A stretch of DNA of 64,000 nt, taken from contig NZ_JACHMP010000001.1 in NCBI RefSeq assembly GCF_014204985.1, positions 2,418,001 through 2,482,000 on the forward strand, in the 5' to 3' direction. Source of the DNA: Streptosporangium becharense (GTDB lineage: Bacteria; Actinomycetota; Actinomycetes; Streptosporangiales; Streptosporangiaceae). Numbering within the stretch: the stretch's first letter is position 1; each line of letters begins with the position of its first letter. Below, piece by piece: positions 34,963 to 44,189 of the stretch. Under the pieces are notes generated by a model. That model saw nothing but the letters and a program-made list of their open reading frames with translations, made no database searches and was not told the origin of the DNA. A program made the translations under genes and the position numbers.

Positions 34963-35484
34963 CCAAAGGGCCCGGACCAGGGTGTCCTGGAGGTAGGTCA
35001 GCCAGTCGTACGTGACGTACGCCGGATAGCGCGGGTCGTCCTGCGGCATCCCGGCGATCTCGTCGTAGATCTCCTCGGTCACCTCCAGCCGGGTGCCGAA
35101 CGCCAGCCGCACGTCGTTCAGCGCGCGCATCCACGCCTGCGCCTGCTCCCTGGTGAGCTCCACCCGGCCCGGTTCGGCGCTGTCGAGCATGGTCTGCGCG
35201 TCGGCCCGCTTGCCCTCGCGGAGGGTCACCTCGGTGTAGCGGCGGAACTCCGCGGCCTGCTCCTGGTCCTCGTACGCCGCGGGGAACAGCCGCGCCAGCA
35301 CCGGGTCGTCGGACGGTTCCGCCGAGCCGATGCCCAGTGCCCGCTCCAGCGGGTCGTCGCCGGTCTCACCCGGCTCGACCAGGCTCAGGATCTGGGAGAT
35401 CAGCGAGCGCAGGATCGAGACCTCGGCGGCGTCGAACGTCGTGACCACCCCGCCGTCGCGCCCCGGCTTGAACCCCGAACTCAT
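34960..35484 (-). CDS. DUF2017 domain-containing protein
   Basis: This 174-residue helical protein has AAEVSILRSLISQILSLVEP near the start, YEDQEQAAEFRRYTEVTLRE in the middle and DWLTYLQDTLVRALW at the end, the usual DUF2017 features. This family neighbours clpS in most actinobacteria, and the gene lies 46 nt after clpS here, so they are probably one operon. A link to ClpS/ClpAP proteolysis is inferred from this conserved placement only. Confidence 0.9.
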   Translation of the reverse strand: MSSGFKPGRDGGVVTTFDAAEVSILRSLISQILSLVEPGETGDDPLERALGIGSAEPSDDPVLARLFPAAYEDQEQAAEFRRYTEVTLREGKRADAQTMLDSAEPGRVELTREQAQAWMRALNDVRLAFGTRLEVTEEIYDEIAGMPQDDPRYPAYVTYDWLTYLQDTLVRALW

Positions 35485-35530
35485 CGCTCTCCCACCACTG
35501 TCCGCGGGCCCGTCTCCGGAGCCCGCCCGA

Positions 35531-35824
35531 TCACGAATCCCGCTGGACGGTGGCCCACAGGCCGTACGAGTGCATGATCTGCGTGTCGCGCTCCATCTCC
35601 TCGCGGGTGCCGCTGGACACCACGGCCTTACCCCGGTGGTGCACGTCGAGCATCAGCTTCTCGGCTTTCTCCCGCGAGTATCCGAAGACGGTCTGGAAGA
35701 CATACGTGACGTACGACATGAGGTTGACCGGGTCATTCCAGACAATGGTCAGCCATGGCAGATCGGGCCGTACGTCGCCGGCCGGACGCTCGACCTCCAC
35801 CGGAGCGGTGCTACCCACAACCAC
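35531..35824 (-). CDS. clpS: ATP-dependent Clp protease adaptor ClpS
   Basis: This 97-residue adaptor delivers N-degron substrates to ClpC/ClpA. The fold motifs are [20 protein letters not shown] (substrate pocket with Asn-Asp-Pro), [20 protein letters not shown] and [16 protein letters not shown]. The GTG at 35824 has an AGGG and a TAGGGC hexamer close upstream; GTG 35818 is possible. It is divergent from pncB with only 34 bp between start codons. Confidence 0.94.
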   Translation of the reverse strand: MVVGSTAPVEVERPAGDVRPDLPWLTIVWNDPVNLMSYVTYVFQTVFGYSREKAEKLMLDVHHRGKAVVSSGTREEMERDTQIMHSYGLWATVQRDS

Positions 35825-35845
35825 CAGTCTGCCCTACCTCGGGCT

Positions 35846-35851
35846 TAGTCT
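35846..35851 (+). promoter_or_regulatory. -10 box of a probable leaderless promoter (pncB)
   Basis: TAGTCT is followed by 7 nt and GTG 35859, which decides the chosen start of the nicotinate phosphoribosyltransferase gene. Confidence 0.45.
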
Positions 35852-35858
35852 TCGACAC

Positions 35859-37148
35859 GTGAGAATGAGCATGAGCAGTGCGTTGCTGACCGATCACTAT
35901 GAGCTGACGATGCTGGAGGCGGCGCTGCGCAGCGGCGCCGCCTCCAGACGCGCGGTGTTCGAGGTCTTCGCGCGGCAACTGCCCGGCGGACGTCGGTACG
36001 GCGTCGTCGCCGGCGTCGGCCGGGTGCTCGACGCCCTGGAGGCGTTCCGCTTCGGCGACGACGAGCTCGCCTTCCTGCGGGACAACCGGGTGGTCGACGA
36101 GCCCACCCTGGAGTTCCTCGCCGGTTACCGGTTCCGCGGGGACGTGCGCGGCTACCCGGAGGGCGAGTGCTACTTCCCCGGCTCCCCGATCATGACGGTG
36201 GAGGGCACCTTCGCCGAGGCGGTGCTGCTGGAGACCGTCATCCTGTCGATCCTCAACCACGACTGCGCGATCGCCACCGCCGCCTCCCGGATGACCCACG
36301 CCGCGGGGAACCGGCCGCTCATCGAGATGGGTTCGCGCCGCACCCACGAGGCTGCGGCCGTGGCCGCCGCGCGGGCCGCCTACCTGTGCGGCTTCTCCTC
36401 CACCTCCAACCTCATGGCCGGGCGGGTGTACGGCATACCGACCGCGGGAACGGCCGCCCACGCCTTCACCCTGCTGCACGACTCCGAGGAGCAGGCTTTC
36501 CGGGCCCAGCTCGACTCGCTGGGCACCGGGACCACACTGCTCGTCGACACCTACGACGTGGCGCGGGCGGTACGCACCGGCGTGGAGCTGGCCGGTCCCG
36601 CCCTCGGCGCCGTCCGCCTCGACTCCGGTGACCTCTGCGAGGTCGCCCGGGAGGTCCGCGCGCAGCTCGACGCCCTCGGCGCCCACAAGACGCGGATCAT
36701 CGTCACCAGCGACCTGGACGAGTACGCCATCGCGGCGCTGGCCTCCGCCCCCGTGGACGGCTACGGCGTCGGCACCTCGCTGGTCACCGGCTCGGGCTCG
36801 CCCACGGCGGCCCTGGTCTACAAGCTCGTCGCCCGCGAGGACGCCGACGGGGTCATGCGGCCGGTGGCCAAGAAGTCGGTGGGCAAGCCCAGCAGGGGCG
36901 GGCTCAAGCACGCCTTCCGGCGGCTCGACGCCTCCGGCACCGCGGTCGCCGAGGTGGTCGCCGTCTCCGCGGAGCCTCCCACGGACGCCCGGCCGCTCCA
37001 GGTCCGGCTGGTCGGCGGCGGCGAGGTCGTCGGCCGGGAGGACCTGGCGGCGGCCCGCACCCGGCACCGCGAGTCCGTCGCCGAGCTGCCGGTCACGGCC
37101 CACCAGCTGTCCCGGGGGGACGCCGCCCTGCCGACCGTGTTTGACTAG
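35859..37148 (+). CDS. pncB: Nicotinate phosphoribosyltransferase
   Basis: This protein of about 429 residues converts nicotinate and PRPP to nicotinate mononucleotide for NAD salvage. Signatures are ALLTDHYELTMLEAALRSG, IEMGSRRTHEAAAVAAARAA, GIPTAGTAAHAF with the phosphorylatable His region, and VRLDSGDLCE for PRPP. GTG 35859 is taken because of a -10 box 7 nt before it; ATG 35865 or 35871 would remove only two or four residues. The nicotinamidase gene follows 4 nt after the stop, so both salvage steps are coupled. Confidence 0.93.
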   Translation: MRMSMSSALLTDHYELTMLEAALRSGAASRRAVFEVFARQLPGGRRYGVVAGVGRVLDALEAFRFGDDELAFLRDNRVVDEPTLEFLAGYRFRGDVRGYPEGECYFPGSPIMTVEGTFAEAVLLETVILSILNHDCAIATAASRMTHAAGNRPLIEMGSRRTHEAAAVAAARAAYLCGFSSTSNLMAGRVYGIPTAGTAAHAFTLLHDSEEQAFRAQLDSLGTGTTLLVDTYDVARAVRTGVELAGPALGAVRLDSGDLCEVAREVRAQLDALGAHKTRIIVTSDLDEYAIAALASAPVDGYGVGTSLVTGSGSPTAALVYKLVAREDADGVMRPVAKKSVGKPSRGGLKHAFRRLDASGTAVAEVVAVSAEPPTDARPLQVRLVGGGEVVGREDLAAARTRHRESVAELPVTAHQLSRGDAALPTVFD

Positions 37149-37152
37149 TGGC

Positions 37153-37728
37153 ATGGCAACCGCGCTGATCGTCGTCGACGTGCAGAACGACTTCTGCGAG
37201 GGGGGAAGCCTGGCGGTGAGCGGCGGCGCCGAGGTGGCCGCCGCCATCTCCCGTCACCTCGCCTCGCACGGCTACGACCACGTCGTCGCCACCCGCGACT
37301 TCCACGTGGACCCCGGTGACCACTTCGCCGCCGAGCCCGACTACGTGAACTCCTGGCCCGCCCACTGCGTCGCCGGAACCGCCGGTGCCGGCTTCCACCC
37401 CGCCCTCGACACCTCCGGGGTGGAGGAGGTCTTCAGCAAGGGCGCCCACACCGCCGCGTACAGCGGTTTCGAGGGCACCACGTCCGACGGCACGAGCCTG
37501 GCCGACTGGCTCGCCGAACGCGGCGTGGACACGGTGGACGTCGTCGGCATCGCCACCGACCACTGCGTCCGGGCCACCGCGCTGGACGCGGTGGCGCACG
37601 GCCTGTCCGTCCGGGTGCTGCTGGACCTGACGGCCGGCGTGGCCCCCTCGACCACCGAGACCGCCCTGGCCCAGCTCGGCTCCGCCGGAGCCCACCTCAC
37701 CGGCACCCCGGTCGTGCGCTCCGCCTGA
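37153..37728 (+). CDS. pncA: Nicotinamidase
   Basis: This 191-residue cysteine hydrolase converts nicotinamide to nicotinate. The triad is Asp9 in IVVDVQNDF, Lys96 in FSKGAH and Cys138 in ATDHCVRAT, nearly the same numbering as mycobacterial PncA. Asp49, His51, His57 and His71 are the metal ligands. It directly follows pncB, so it supplies the substrate of the upstream enzyme. Confidence 0.94.
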   Translation: MATALIVVDVQNDFCEGGSLAVSGGAEVAAAISRHLASHGYDHVVATRDFHVDPGDHFAAEPDYVNSWPAHCVAGTAGAGFHPALDTSGVEEVFSKGAHTAAYSGFEGTTSDGTSLADWLAERGVDTVDVVGIATDHCVRATALDAVAHGLSVRVLLDLTAGVAPSTTETALAQLGSAGAHLTGTPVVRSA

Positions 37729-37856
37729 GCAGTCGGGCGGCGCTCGGCATCCGAACGATCACAGGGTGGGAAGGAAAGGTTAAACGCCCCCACCGCGGCA
37801 CGCGACAGGAGTATCACGGAGAGCCCGAACTCCTCTGCTTGCGGTGGTGACCTCGC

Positions 37857-38378
37857 GTGTTCCTGCTCGGTGTGTCGTGGTTGGTGTTGACCCCGTTGTG
37901 TCTGTGGAACCTGTTCCGCGGCGGCACGCTCGTCCGGTTGACGAGCGTGCTGGCGCTGGTCGCGCTGGAGGGGGCGACGGTCTGGGCCGGCGTCCAGTTC
38001 CCACGTCCCGGCCCGGTTCCGGTCGCCGCGTCCCCGACGGCGGTTCCGGCCGCCCCGTCCCCGATCGCGATGCCCCCGGTTCCGGCCGCGGCGCCGCCCG
38101 TCACGCCCTCACCCACCCCGGTCGGACCGTCCCGGATCCCGATCACACCGTCCCCGGCTCCGGCGTCTCCGGCCCCGCCGGTCGCGGCCGGCGGGCAGGC
38201 CCGCCCGTCGGGCGGAAGCCCGGAGACGGCCGGGGCCGAGCGGGCGGAACGGAGAACGCGGGCGGCACGGAACGCCCGGCCCCGGGACGGCAGGACCGCC
38301 TCCTGCCCGGCGGCGCCCACGCCGGAACGGGCGTGGACGGCCGGGCATCGAAGGTCGCCCTGCGCGCGACACCGCTGA
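37857..38378 (+). CDS. Small membrane protein with proline-rich tail
   Basis: This 173-codon frame begins at GTG 37857 with GGTGGTGA upstream. Residues 1-45 form two hydrophobic segments (FLLGVSWLVLTPLCLWNLF and LTSVLALVALEGATVWAGV). The rest is a Pro/Ala/Ser linker and a basic tail with two Cys. The N-terminal part looks genuinely coding. The tail is low-complexity, and another frame (VDGRASKVALRATPL) looks equally plausible after about 38330, so a frameshift near the end is possible. No family is recognised. Confidence 0.5.
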   Translation: MFLLGVSWLVLTPLCLWNLFRGGTLVRLTSVLALVALEGATVWAGVQFPRPGPVPVAASPTAVPAAPSPIAMPPVPAAAPPVTPSPTPVGPSRIPITPSPAPASPAPPVAAGGQARPSGGSPETAGAERAERRTRAARNARPRDGRTASCPAAPTPERAWTAGHRRSPCARHR

Positions 38379-38571
38379 CCGGCACAGGTGACCGGCCACA
38401 CCAGCAGGCACCGCTGACCGGCCCCGCCGGCCGGCACAGGTGGAACCGCCGGGGCCGGCCAACAGGGGTGGACCGGGCGATCCACCCGGACCGGGCGGCC
38501 GGGCGCCGCCGGAGCGGGCGTCCGGCCGGAGCGGGCTGAGCAGGCGCCCGCCGGACCGACCGGGACGGGTG

Positions 38572-40323
38572 TCAGCCGGACCGCTGGGTGGCCCACTGGC
38601 GGATCTTGTCGATCCGCTGCTGGATCTGCTCGACGGAGGCCTGAGCGATGGCCGGGCCGCCGCAGGCCCGGCGGAGCTCGGCGTGGATGACGCCGTGGGG
38701 CTGGCCGGTGCGGTGGTTCCACGCGCCGACGAGCCCGTTCAGCTCCCTGCGCAGGTTGGCGATCAGCTCGTGCGGCGCGAGCTCGGGCTCCTTCTCCTGG
38801 GGCTTGTTCCGCCTGGCCTTCATCTGGTCCGACTGGCGCTTGCTCAGCAGGGTGCGGACCTGGTCGGGCTCCAGCAGGCCGGGCAGTCCGAGGAAGTCCT
38901 CCTCCTCGGGTGAGCCCGGCTCCGCGGCGCTGCCGAACTCGCCGCCGTCGAACAGGACCCGGTCGAAGGTGGCGACCGCCTCCAGGGTCTCGAACGGCAG
39001 CTCGTCGCCCAGGACGTCGGGGTTGTCCTTCTTCCGCTGGGCGTCCTCGAGCAGGAAGTCGTCAAGCCCCTCCTCCGGGGGCTTGCGGTCGAGCACGTGG
39101 TCGCGCTCGGCCTCCAGCTCCCCCGCCAGCCCCATCAGGGTCGGCACCGAGGGCAGGAAGACCGAGGCGATCTCCCCGCGCTTGCGCGCGCGGACGAAGC
39201 GGCCGACGGCCTGGGCGAAGAACAGCGGCGTGGAGGTGCTGGTGGCGTAGACGCCGACGGCCAGCCGGGGAATGTCGACACCCTCGGAGACCATCCGGAC
39301 CGCGACCAGCCAGCGCTGCTCCGAGGCGGAGAAATCCTTGATCTTCTTGGAGGCCGTGGGGTCGTCGGAGAGCACGACCGTGGCGCCCTCGCCGGTGATG
39401 GCCCGGATGTGGCGGGCGTAGGCGCGGGCGGTCTCATGGTCGGTGGCGATGACCAGGCCACCGGCGTCGGGCACGACCCTGCGCACCTCCGTCAGCCGCC
39501 GGTCGGCCGCCTGGAGGACCTGCCGGATCCAGTCGCCCTTCGGGTCGAGCGCGGCCTTCCACGCCTGGCCGAGCTGGTCCTTGGTGAGCGGCGTGCCGAG
39601 CGTCGCGGCCAGCTCGTCACCCGCGCGGGTGCGCCAGCGCATCTCCCCGGCGTACGCCAGGAAGATGACGGGCCGGACGACGCCGTCGGCGAGGGCCGGG
39701 CCGTAACCGTAGGAGTAGTCGGAGACGCTGCGGCGGACCCCCTCGCCGTCTTCGGCGTAGGTGACGAACGGGATCGGGTTGACGTCGGATCTGAAGGGGG
39801 TGCCGGTGAGGGCGAGGCGGCGGGCGGCCGGCTCGAACGCCTCGCGCACGCCGTCCCCCCAGGACTTGGCGTCACCGGCGTGGTGGATCTCGTCGAAGAT
39901 GACGAGCGTCTTGCGCGCCTCGGTGCGGGCGCGGTGCAGCGCCGGGTGCATCGACACCTGGGCGTAGGTGATGGCCACGCCGGTGTAGTCGCGGGAGGTG
40001 GCGCCCTGGCTGTTCTTGAACTCGGGGTCGATGGGGATGCCGATCCTCCCCGCGGCGTCCGCCCACTGCCGCTTGAGATGCTCGGTCGGTGTGACGATCG
40101 TCACGGCCCGGACGATCCCCCGGGAGAGCAGCTCGCTGGCGATGCGGAGGGCGAAGGTCGTCTTGCCCGCACCCGGCGTCGCGACCGCGAGGAAGTCACG
40201 CGGTTCACGCCTGCAGTACAGGTCAAAGGCCTCCTGCTGCCACGCGCGAAGCTTCGGCGCGGTGCCCCAGGCGGCACGGTCCGGGAAGGAGGGCGAGAGG
40301 TGGGATGCGGCGGAAGTGCTCAC
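38572..40323 (-). CDS. Superfamily 2 DEAD/DEAH-type helicase
   Basis: This 583-residue ATPase has a Q-like start (KLRAWQQEAFDLYC), Walker A ATPGAGKTTFA, motif Ia TIVTPTEHLKRQWADAA, DEIH box VIFDEIHHAGDAKSWG, motif III ALTGTPFRSD, motif V VRMVSEGVDIPRLAVG and motif VI AQAVGRFVRARKRGE. The layout is that of RecG/UvrB-like actinobacterial helicases of unknown duty. The C-terminal 150 residues hold a Glu-rich segment and a helical domain. The GTG at 40323 starts the frame. It may act in DNA repair or RNA remodelling; substrate is not evident. Confidence 0.92.
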   Translation of the reverse strand: MSTSAASHLSPSFPDRAAWGTAPKLRAWQQEAFDLYCRREPRDFLAVATPGAGKTTFALRIASELLSRGIVRAVTIVTPTEHLKRQWADAAGRIGIPIDPEFKNSQGATSRDYTGVAITYAQVSMHPALHRARTEARKTLVIFDEIHHAGDAKSWGDGVREAFEPAARRLALTGTPFRSDVNPIPFVTYAEDGEGVRRSVSDYSYGYGPALADGVVRPVIFLAYAGEMRWRTRAGDELAATLGTPLTKDQLGQAWKAALDPKGDWIRQVLQAADRRLTEVRRVVPDAGGLVIATDHETARAYARHIRAITGEGATVVLSDDPTASKKIKDFSASEQRWLVAVRMVSEGVDIPRLAVGVYATSTSTPLFFAQAVGRFVRARKRGEIASVFLPSVPTLMGLAGELEAERDHVLDRKPPEEGLDDFLLEDAQRKKDNPDVLGDELPFETLEAVATFDRVLFDGGEFGSAAEPGSPEEEDFLGLPGLLEPDQVRTLLSKRQSDQMKARRNKPQEKEPELAPHELIANLRRELNGLVGAWNHRTGQPHGVIHAELRRACGGPAIAQASVEQIQQRIDKIRQWATQRSG

Positions 40324-40417
40324 AGTGTCACCAGAGTAATCGGCCCCGGCGACAGGACGTGCCGATCCGCCGAGATCCTCGCCAAGATCACCTTCACGTG
40401 CTAAGGGCCCGGGACGG

Positions 40418-41281
40418 TCAGCGCAGCCCCTGGATCACGGTCTCGATCTCGGCCCGCACCGCGGGGTCGTCCGGCTGGGCGACGGCGACCACGACGACCG
40501 GACGCGCTCCGCCCCCGGTGAGGAGGACCACCCGGAGGTAGGCCGGCCGGTTCACCACGTCGAGATACTCGGCCCGCACCGCGCGGCTGTGCCCGGTGCG
40601 TCCGCCGACGGTGATCGGCCGGTCGTCCACGACGTCCACCTCGTCGCCGTGGAGCAGCAGCCGCGCGTACAGGTCGCCGAGTTCGGCGGTGGCCTGGCGC
40701 GCGTCGGCGGCCGGCTCCGCCGGCCTGACCATGACGGTCACCGTCCTGCCGTCTCCCGCCGCCGACGTGAACGCGGTGACCGGCGGTTCCGCCCCGGCGC
40801 TCCAGCCCTCCGGCAGCGGATGGCTCACCCCCGCGGCCGGATCGCTCGCCCGGGCCGGTGGCGGCGGCTCGGGCAGCGCCCGTATCACCGCGACCATCCC
40901 GGCGACGATTCCGGTGATCACCCCGACGTAGATCCCCGCGACGAGCAGCGCGCGGGCCATGCGGCGCAGGCGGCCGGTCCTGCGGGACGGCGGCGGGATG
41001 GGCGTGCCGTACCAGCGGGCCGAGGGCGGGAGGTCGTCGCCCGGCTCGGGGATGCGGGGCGGCCAGGTCAGCCGGGAGCGGTCGGTCTCGCCCGCGTGCC
41101 GGCCGGCCCCGCTCGCCGGCCGCCCGATCTCACTCGCATGCCGGTCGATCCCGCCCACCCGTCGCCCGGTCTCGCCCGCGTGCCGGCCGGTCTCGTTCAC
41201 CGGCCGCTCGGGCGGCGCCGGACGCGGGCCGTCGGGCCCCGTGGAGTAGGGGCGGCGCGTACGGCGAGGTCGTTCGTGCAC
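40418..41281 (-). CDS. Single-pass membrane protein with repetitive N-terminus
   Basis: This 287-residue protein has a cytoplasmic N-terminus with near-repeats (GRHAGETGRRVGG, DRHASEIGRPASG, GRHAGETDR), then one membrane helix (ALLVAGIYVGVITGIVAGMV) and an extracytoplasmic domain with LPEGWSAGAEPPVTAF and HSRAVRAEYLDVVNR. The outer domain resembles small putative lipoprotein-like domains in actinomycetes, without assigned function. GGAGG lies 7 nt before the GTG at 41281. It follows the MFS gene on the same strand and precedes the helicase gene. Confidence 0.78.
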   Translation of the reverse strand: MHERPRRTRRPYSTGPDGPRPAPPERPVNETGRHAGETGRRVGGIDRHASEIGRPASGAGRHAGETDRSRLTWPPRIPEPGDDLPPSARWYGTPIPPPSRRTGRLRRMARALLVAGIYVGVITGIVAGMVAVIRALPEPPPPARASDPAAGVSHPLPEGWSAGAEPPVTAFTSAAGDGRTVTVMVRPAEPAADARQATAELGDLYARLLLHGDEVDVVDDRPITVGGRTGHSRAVRAEYLDVVNRPAYLRVVLLTGGGARPVVVVAVAQPDDPAVRAEIETVIQGLR

Positions 41282-41349
41282 GGCGCATCCTCCGGGCGGT
41301 CAGGGCGATACCGTCCTACCACGCATCGCCCGGCGTGACCCGGATATGA

Positions 41350-41363
41350 GTGATCGGTATCAC
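41350..41363. promoter_or_regulatory. Short palindrome between MFS and membrane protein genes
   Basis: GTGAT and ATCAC form a perfect 5-bp inverted repeat around CGGT, 69 nt upstream of the membrane protein start and 17 nt after the MFS stop. It may be an operator or a small hairpin. Confidence 0.25.
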
Positions 41364-41379
41364 GAAAGTGGCCGCCAGG

Positions 41380-42768
41380 TCAGGAGGCGTCCCGCATCCG
41401 CCCGGCCACGGCCACGCCGAGAAGCGCGACGGCGGCCGTCATCGCGACGATCGAGGTGTATCCGGCGGCGATGTCGTCGTGGCCGATCAGGTTGACCAGC
41501 GCACCGCCGAACCCGATCGTGAGTGCGCTGCCGAGGGTGTCGACGACCTGGAGGGCGGCCGAGTTCGCACCCTGCTCGGCGTCGGGCGACTGGCGCATCG
41601 CGGTCACGTTGACGCTCGTGGTGCCCACGCCCATGCCGAACCCGGCGATCACCCACGCCGGCACCGTGATCCAGCCGGTCACGCCCCACAGGGCGGCGGG
41701 CAGCGTCAGCAGGATGCCGGCGGCGACCGCCGCGGCGCCGATCCGCACCAGCAGGGGCCGGTCACCGCTCCAGCGGGTCTGCAGGTAGGAACCGGTCGTC
41801 CAGCCCAGGGCACCGATGGTGAGCGCTATCCCCGCCTCGCCGACCGAGAAGCCGTTCACCTTGGTGAGAAGCAGTGGGATGAACGCGTTGACCCCGAAGA
41901 ACCCCGCCGCGAGCATCCCGCGCATCAGGACCGTGGTGGGCAGGCCCCGCCCGAATTTGAGCGCCCCGGGAGGCAACAGCCGCGACAGCCCCACGGCCAT
42001 CACCAGTAGTCCCGCCACGGAGGCGACGGCGCCGGGCACCGGAGTGCCGTGCAGCCGGTCCACGCCGTACAGCAGGACGCCGGCGCCGCAGGCGGTGGCG
42101 AAGGCGGCCAGGGTCATCGCCAGCGGGCGGGAGCGGGGCCCGGTCGCCGGCTCGGGCCGCGTCTCCTCACCGCCGCGCAGCGCGGGCAGGAGCATGACGA
42201 GGGCGGGCACCACCAGGGGAACGATCCCGTAGAAGACCCACCTCCAGCCGATCTGCTCGGCGATGAGGCCGCTGAGGCCCGGACCGATCAGGGCGGGGAG
42301 CACCCACGCCGAGGAGAGCGCGGCGAACACCCTGGGCCGGACCTCGGGGACGTAGACCCGGGCGATCATCACGTAGATCGCCACGATGACCGCGCCGCCG
42401 CCCAGGCCCTGCACGGCACGGGCCACGATGAACAGTTCCTTGGAGACCGCGGCCCCGGCCAGGCCCATGCCGGCCGCGAACAGGACGACGCCCAGCACGA
42501 ACGGCACCGCGTGGCCGCGCCGGTCGGACCAGAGCCCGGCCACGACGTTGGCCAGCAGGCCCGCGATGAGGAAGGCCGAGAAGCTCACGCCGTACAGGTC
42601 GAGCGCGTCGAGGTCCTTGGAGACCAGGGGCATCACCGTGCTGACGGACATGCCCTCGAAGGCGATGAGGGTGACGACGAGCAGGATGCCGAAGGTGGCG
42701 GTTCGATACTCGGGACCGAAGATCCGAGGCGGTTGGTACGGAGCGTCAAGCGTCTTCGGTGCTGTCAC
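41380..42768 (-). CDS. MFS transporter (drug/metabolite exporter type)
   Basis: This 462-residue protein has 12-14 membrane segments. Loop 2-3 motif NVVAGLWSDRRGHAVPF and the gate region RAVQGLGGGAVIVAIYVMI are typical of the DHA2-like exporters. A central charged loop RGGEETRPEPATGP divides the halves. It would export drugs or metabolites with proton exchange. The GTG at 42768 overlaps the stop of the M43 protease gene (GTGA), so the two are co-translated, an unusual pairing. Substrate is unknown. Confidence 0.9.
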   Translation of the reverse strand: MTAPKTLDAPYQPPRIFGPEYRTATFGILLVVTLIAFEGMSVSTVMPLVSKDLDALDLYGVSFSAFLIAGLLANVVAGLWSDRRGHAVPFVLGVVLFAAGMGLAGAAVSKELFIVARAVQGLGGGAVIVAIYVMIARVYVPEVRPRVFAALSSAWVLPALIGPGLSGLIAEQIGWRWVFYGIVPLVVPALVMLLPALRGGEETRPEPATGPRSRPLAMTLAAFATACGAGVLLYGVDRLHGTPVPGAVASVAGLLVMAVGLSRLLPPGALKFGRGLPTTVLMRGMLAAGFFGVNAFIPLLLTKVNGFSVGEAGIALTIGALGWTTGSYLQTRWSGDRPLLVRIGAAAVAAGILLTLPAALWGVTGWITVPAWVIAGFGMGVGTTSVNVTAMRQSPDAEQGANSAALQVVDTLGSALTIGFGGALVNLIGHDDIAAGYTSIVAMTAAVALLGVAVAGRMRDAS

Positions 42769-43736
42769 CCGTCAAGGGTAGTCGCCGTCTTCGGCTCCCG
42801 GTACACGGCCCACATCTCCTGCATCCTGACCCCCTGACCCGCGGTGAACCCCGACATGCAGTGGTCGTCGGAGTAGTCCATGAAGTTGTGGAACGGGTCG
42901 GGTCCGTCCCCCGCGCAGGTGTCCTTGGCGGCGGGGCAGCCCTGGGTCGAGTGCGCCTCGGGCGGGGTGTCGGCGATGCCGTCGCCCGGCTCCGCGCAGC
43001 CGCGCTCGAAGGTGTGCAGCAGGCCCAGCCAGTGACCGATCTCGTGGACCCCGGTGAACCCCCGGTTGAAGCTGCGCAGCGCGCCGCCCGGCAGGGTGCG
43101 CCAGTCGATGACCACACCGTCGAGCCTGGGGTCGTCCCGATAGCGGTAGGGGTAGGTGGAGTAGCCGAGCACCAGCTCGCCCAGCTGGGCGATGTAGAGG
43201 TTGAGCGTCTCCGCGCCGCCCTTGCGCATGCGTTTGATCGACCGCTCGAAGGTGATCGGGTCACGGAACCAGGTCGCGTTGACCGTGCGGGTCATGCCGT
43301 CGAGCCGGAACCTGATCCCGGTGTCGGCTCCGCCGAGCTGCCCTCCGTAGGCGGCGTTGAGCGTGGCGATCTGGCCACGCGCCGCCGTCTCGGACGCCCC
43401 GAGGCGGCCGTCGGTGATGACGTGCACCCACGTGGGGACGGTGACGGGAAGCCGGGGCAGGCGCGCCGACGGCAGACGGCGCCGGAGATCGGCGAGCATC
43501 TCGACGGCGTCCGCCGGAGGCGGGGCGTGCGGCTCGGCCCGGCGGGCGGGTGCCGCGTCCAGGACGGGCGGCTCGGCCCGGCGCGCGGATGCCGCGTCCA
43601 GGACGGTTCGCGCGCATCCGGACGGTTCGACGACGCTCGGCGGGCCGGGCACAGCGGACCCCCGGGCGGGATGGTACGGAACGGCGCCCGCTGTGAACAG
43701 GCATATCGAGACGACGGCGATCGCGCGCCGAACCAT
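42765..43736 (-). CDS. Secreted zinc metalloprotease (M43, pappalysin-like)
   Basis: This 323-residue protein has a signal peptide (residues 1-25, RAIAVVSICLFTAGAVP), a linker with repeated ARRAEPPVLDAA-type units, and a catalytic domain with HEIGHWLGLLHTF as extended zinc site plus a Met-turn FMDYSDDHCMSGFT. Cys pairs (CAEPG, CPAAKDTC) fit a secreted disulfide-bonded fold. GGGGGAG lies close before the ATG. Its stop overlaps the MFS exporter gene. Substrate unknown. Confidence 0.92.
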   Translation of the reverse strand: MVRRAIAVVSICLFTAGAVPYHPARGSAVPGPPSVVEPSGCARTVLDAASARRAEPPVLDAAPARRAEPHAPPPADAVEMLADLRRRLPSARLPRLPVTVPTWVHVITDGRLGASETAARGQIATLNAAYGGQLGGADTGIRFRLDGMTRTVNATWFRDPITFERSIKRMRKGGAETLNLYIAQLGELVLGYSTYPYRYRDDPRLDGVVIDWRTLPGGALRSFNRGFTGVHEIGHWLGLLHTFERGCAEPGDGIADTPPEAHSTQGCPAAKDTCAGDGPDPFHNFMDYSDDHCMSGFTAGQGVRMQEMWAVYREPKTATTLDG

Positions 43737-43832
43737 GGGCTCCCCCGGCAGATCCCGGCCACAGACCGGCCGCCACCCCCCGGCGGCATCCTGACCGTAG
43801 TCTCATCCGCGGCGGTCACCCATGCGCAACAC

Positions 43833-44084
43833 TCATTCGTTGGTGTTGTCTTCACCCTTCGGGAGCCCCGAGTAGATCTCCTGGCACTCCGGGCAGACCG
43901 GGAACTTCTTCGGATCCCGGTTCGGCACCCATACCTTGCCGCAGAGCGCGCGGACCGGAACCCCGCTGATCGCGCTCTCCATGATCTTGTTCTTCTCGAC
44001 GTAGTGGGCGAACCGCTCGTGGTCGCCGTCACCGTGCGACAGGTCCGGCCGGACGTCGCTCTCAGGGAGAATCTTCGTGCTCAC
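43833..44084 (-). CDS. DUF3039 domain-containing protein
   Basis: This 83-residue protein has HYVEKNKIMESAISGVPVRA followed by LCGKVWVPNRDPKKFPVCPECQ, giving Cys residues spaced for zinc binding. This is the DUF3039 family, broadly conserved in actinobacteria and of unknown role. GTG 44084 is preceded by TAAAAT and 7 nt, with no ribosome site, so it is probably leaderless. Downstream are the protease and MFS genes on the same strand. Confidence 0.9.
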   Translation of the reverse strand: MSTKILPESDVRPDLSHGDGDHERFAHYVEKNKIMESAISGVPVRALCGKVWVPNRDPKKFPVCPECQEIYSGLPKGEDNTNE

Positions 44085-44091
44085 CCTGACG

Positions 44092-44097
44092 ATTTTA
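44092..44097 (-). promoter_or_regulatory. -10 box of a probable leaderless promoter (DUF3039 gene)
   Basis: On the minus strand TAAAAT is followed by 7 nt and the GTG start. Confidence 0.5.
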
Positions 44098-44189
44098 TGC
44101 CCGCACCGCGGTGCCCCGGGCGCCGGTGCGGGCGGCGCGCCGCGACCGCCGGGGTGCGGCTCCCGCTCGGGGGGCGAGAGCCGCGCCGC

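Noticed and set aside
41094..41200. Direct repeats inside the membrane protein gene ending at 40418 considered as a mobile element
   Set aside because: They are short, in frame and encode the RHAGETGR-type repeats, so they are internal gene duplication.
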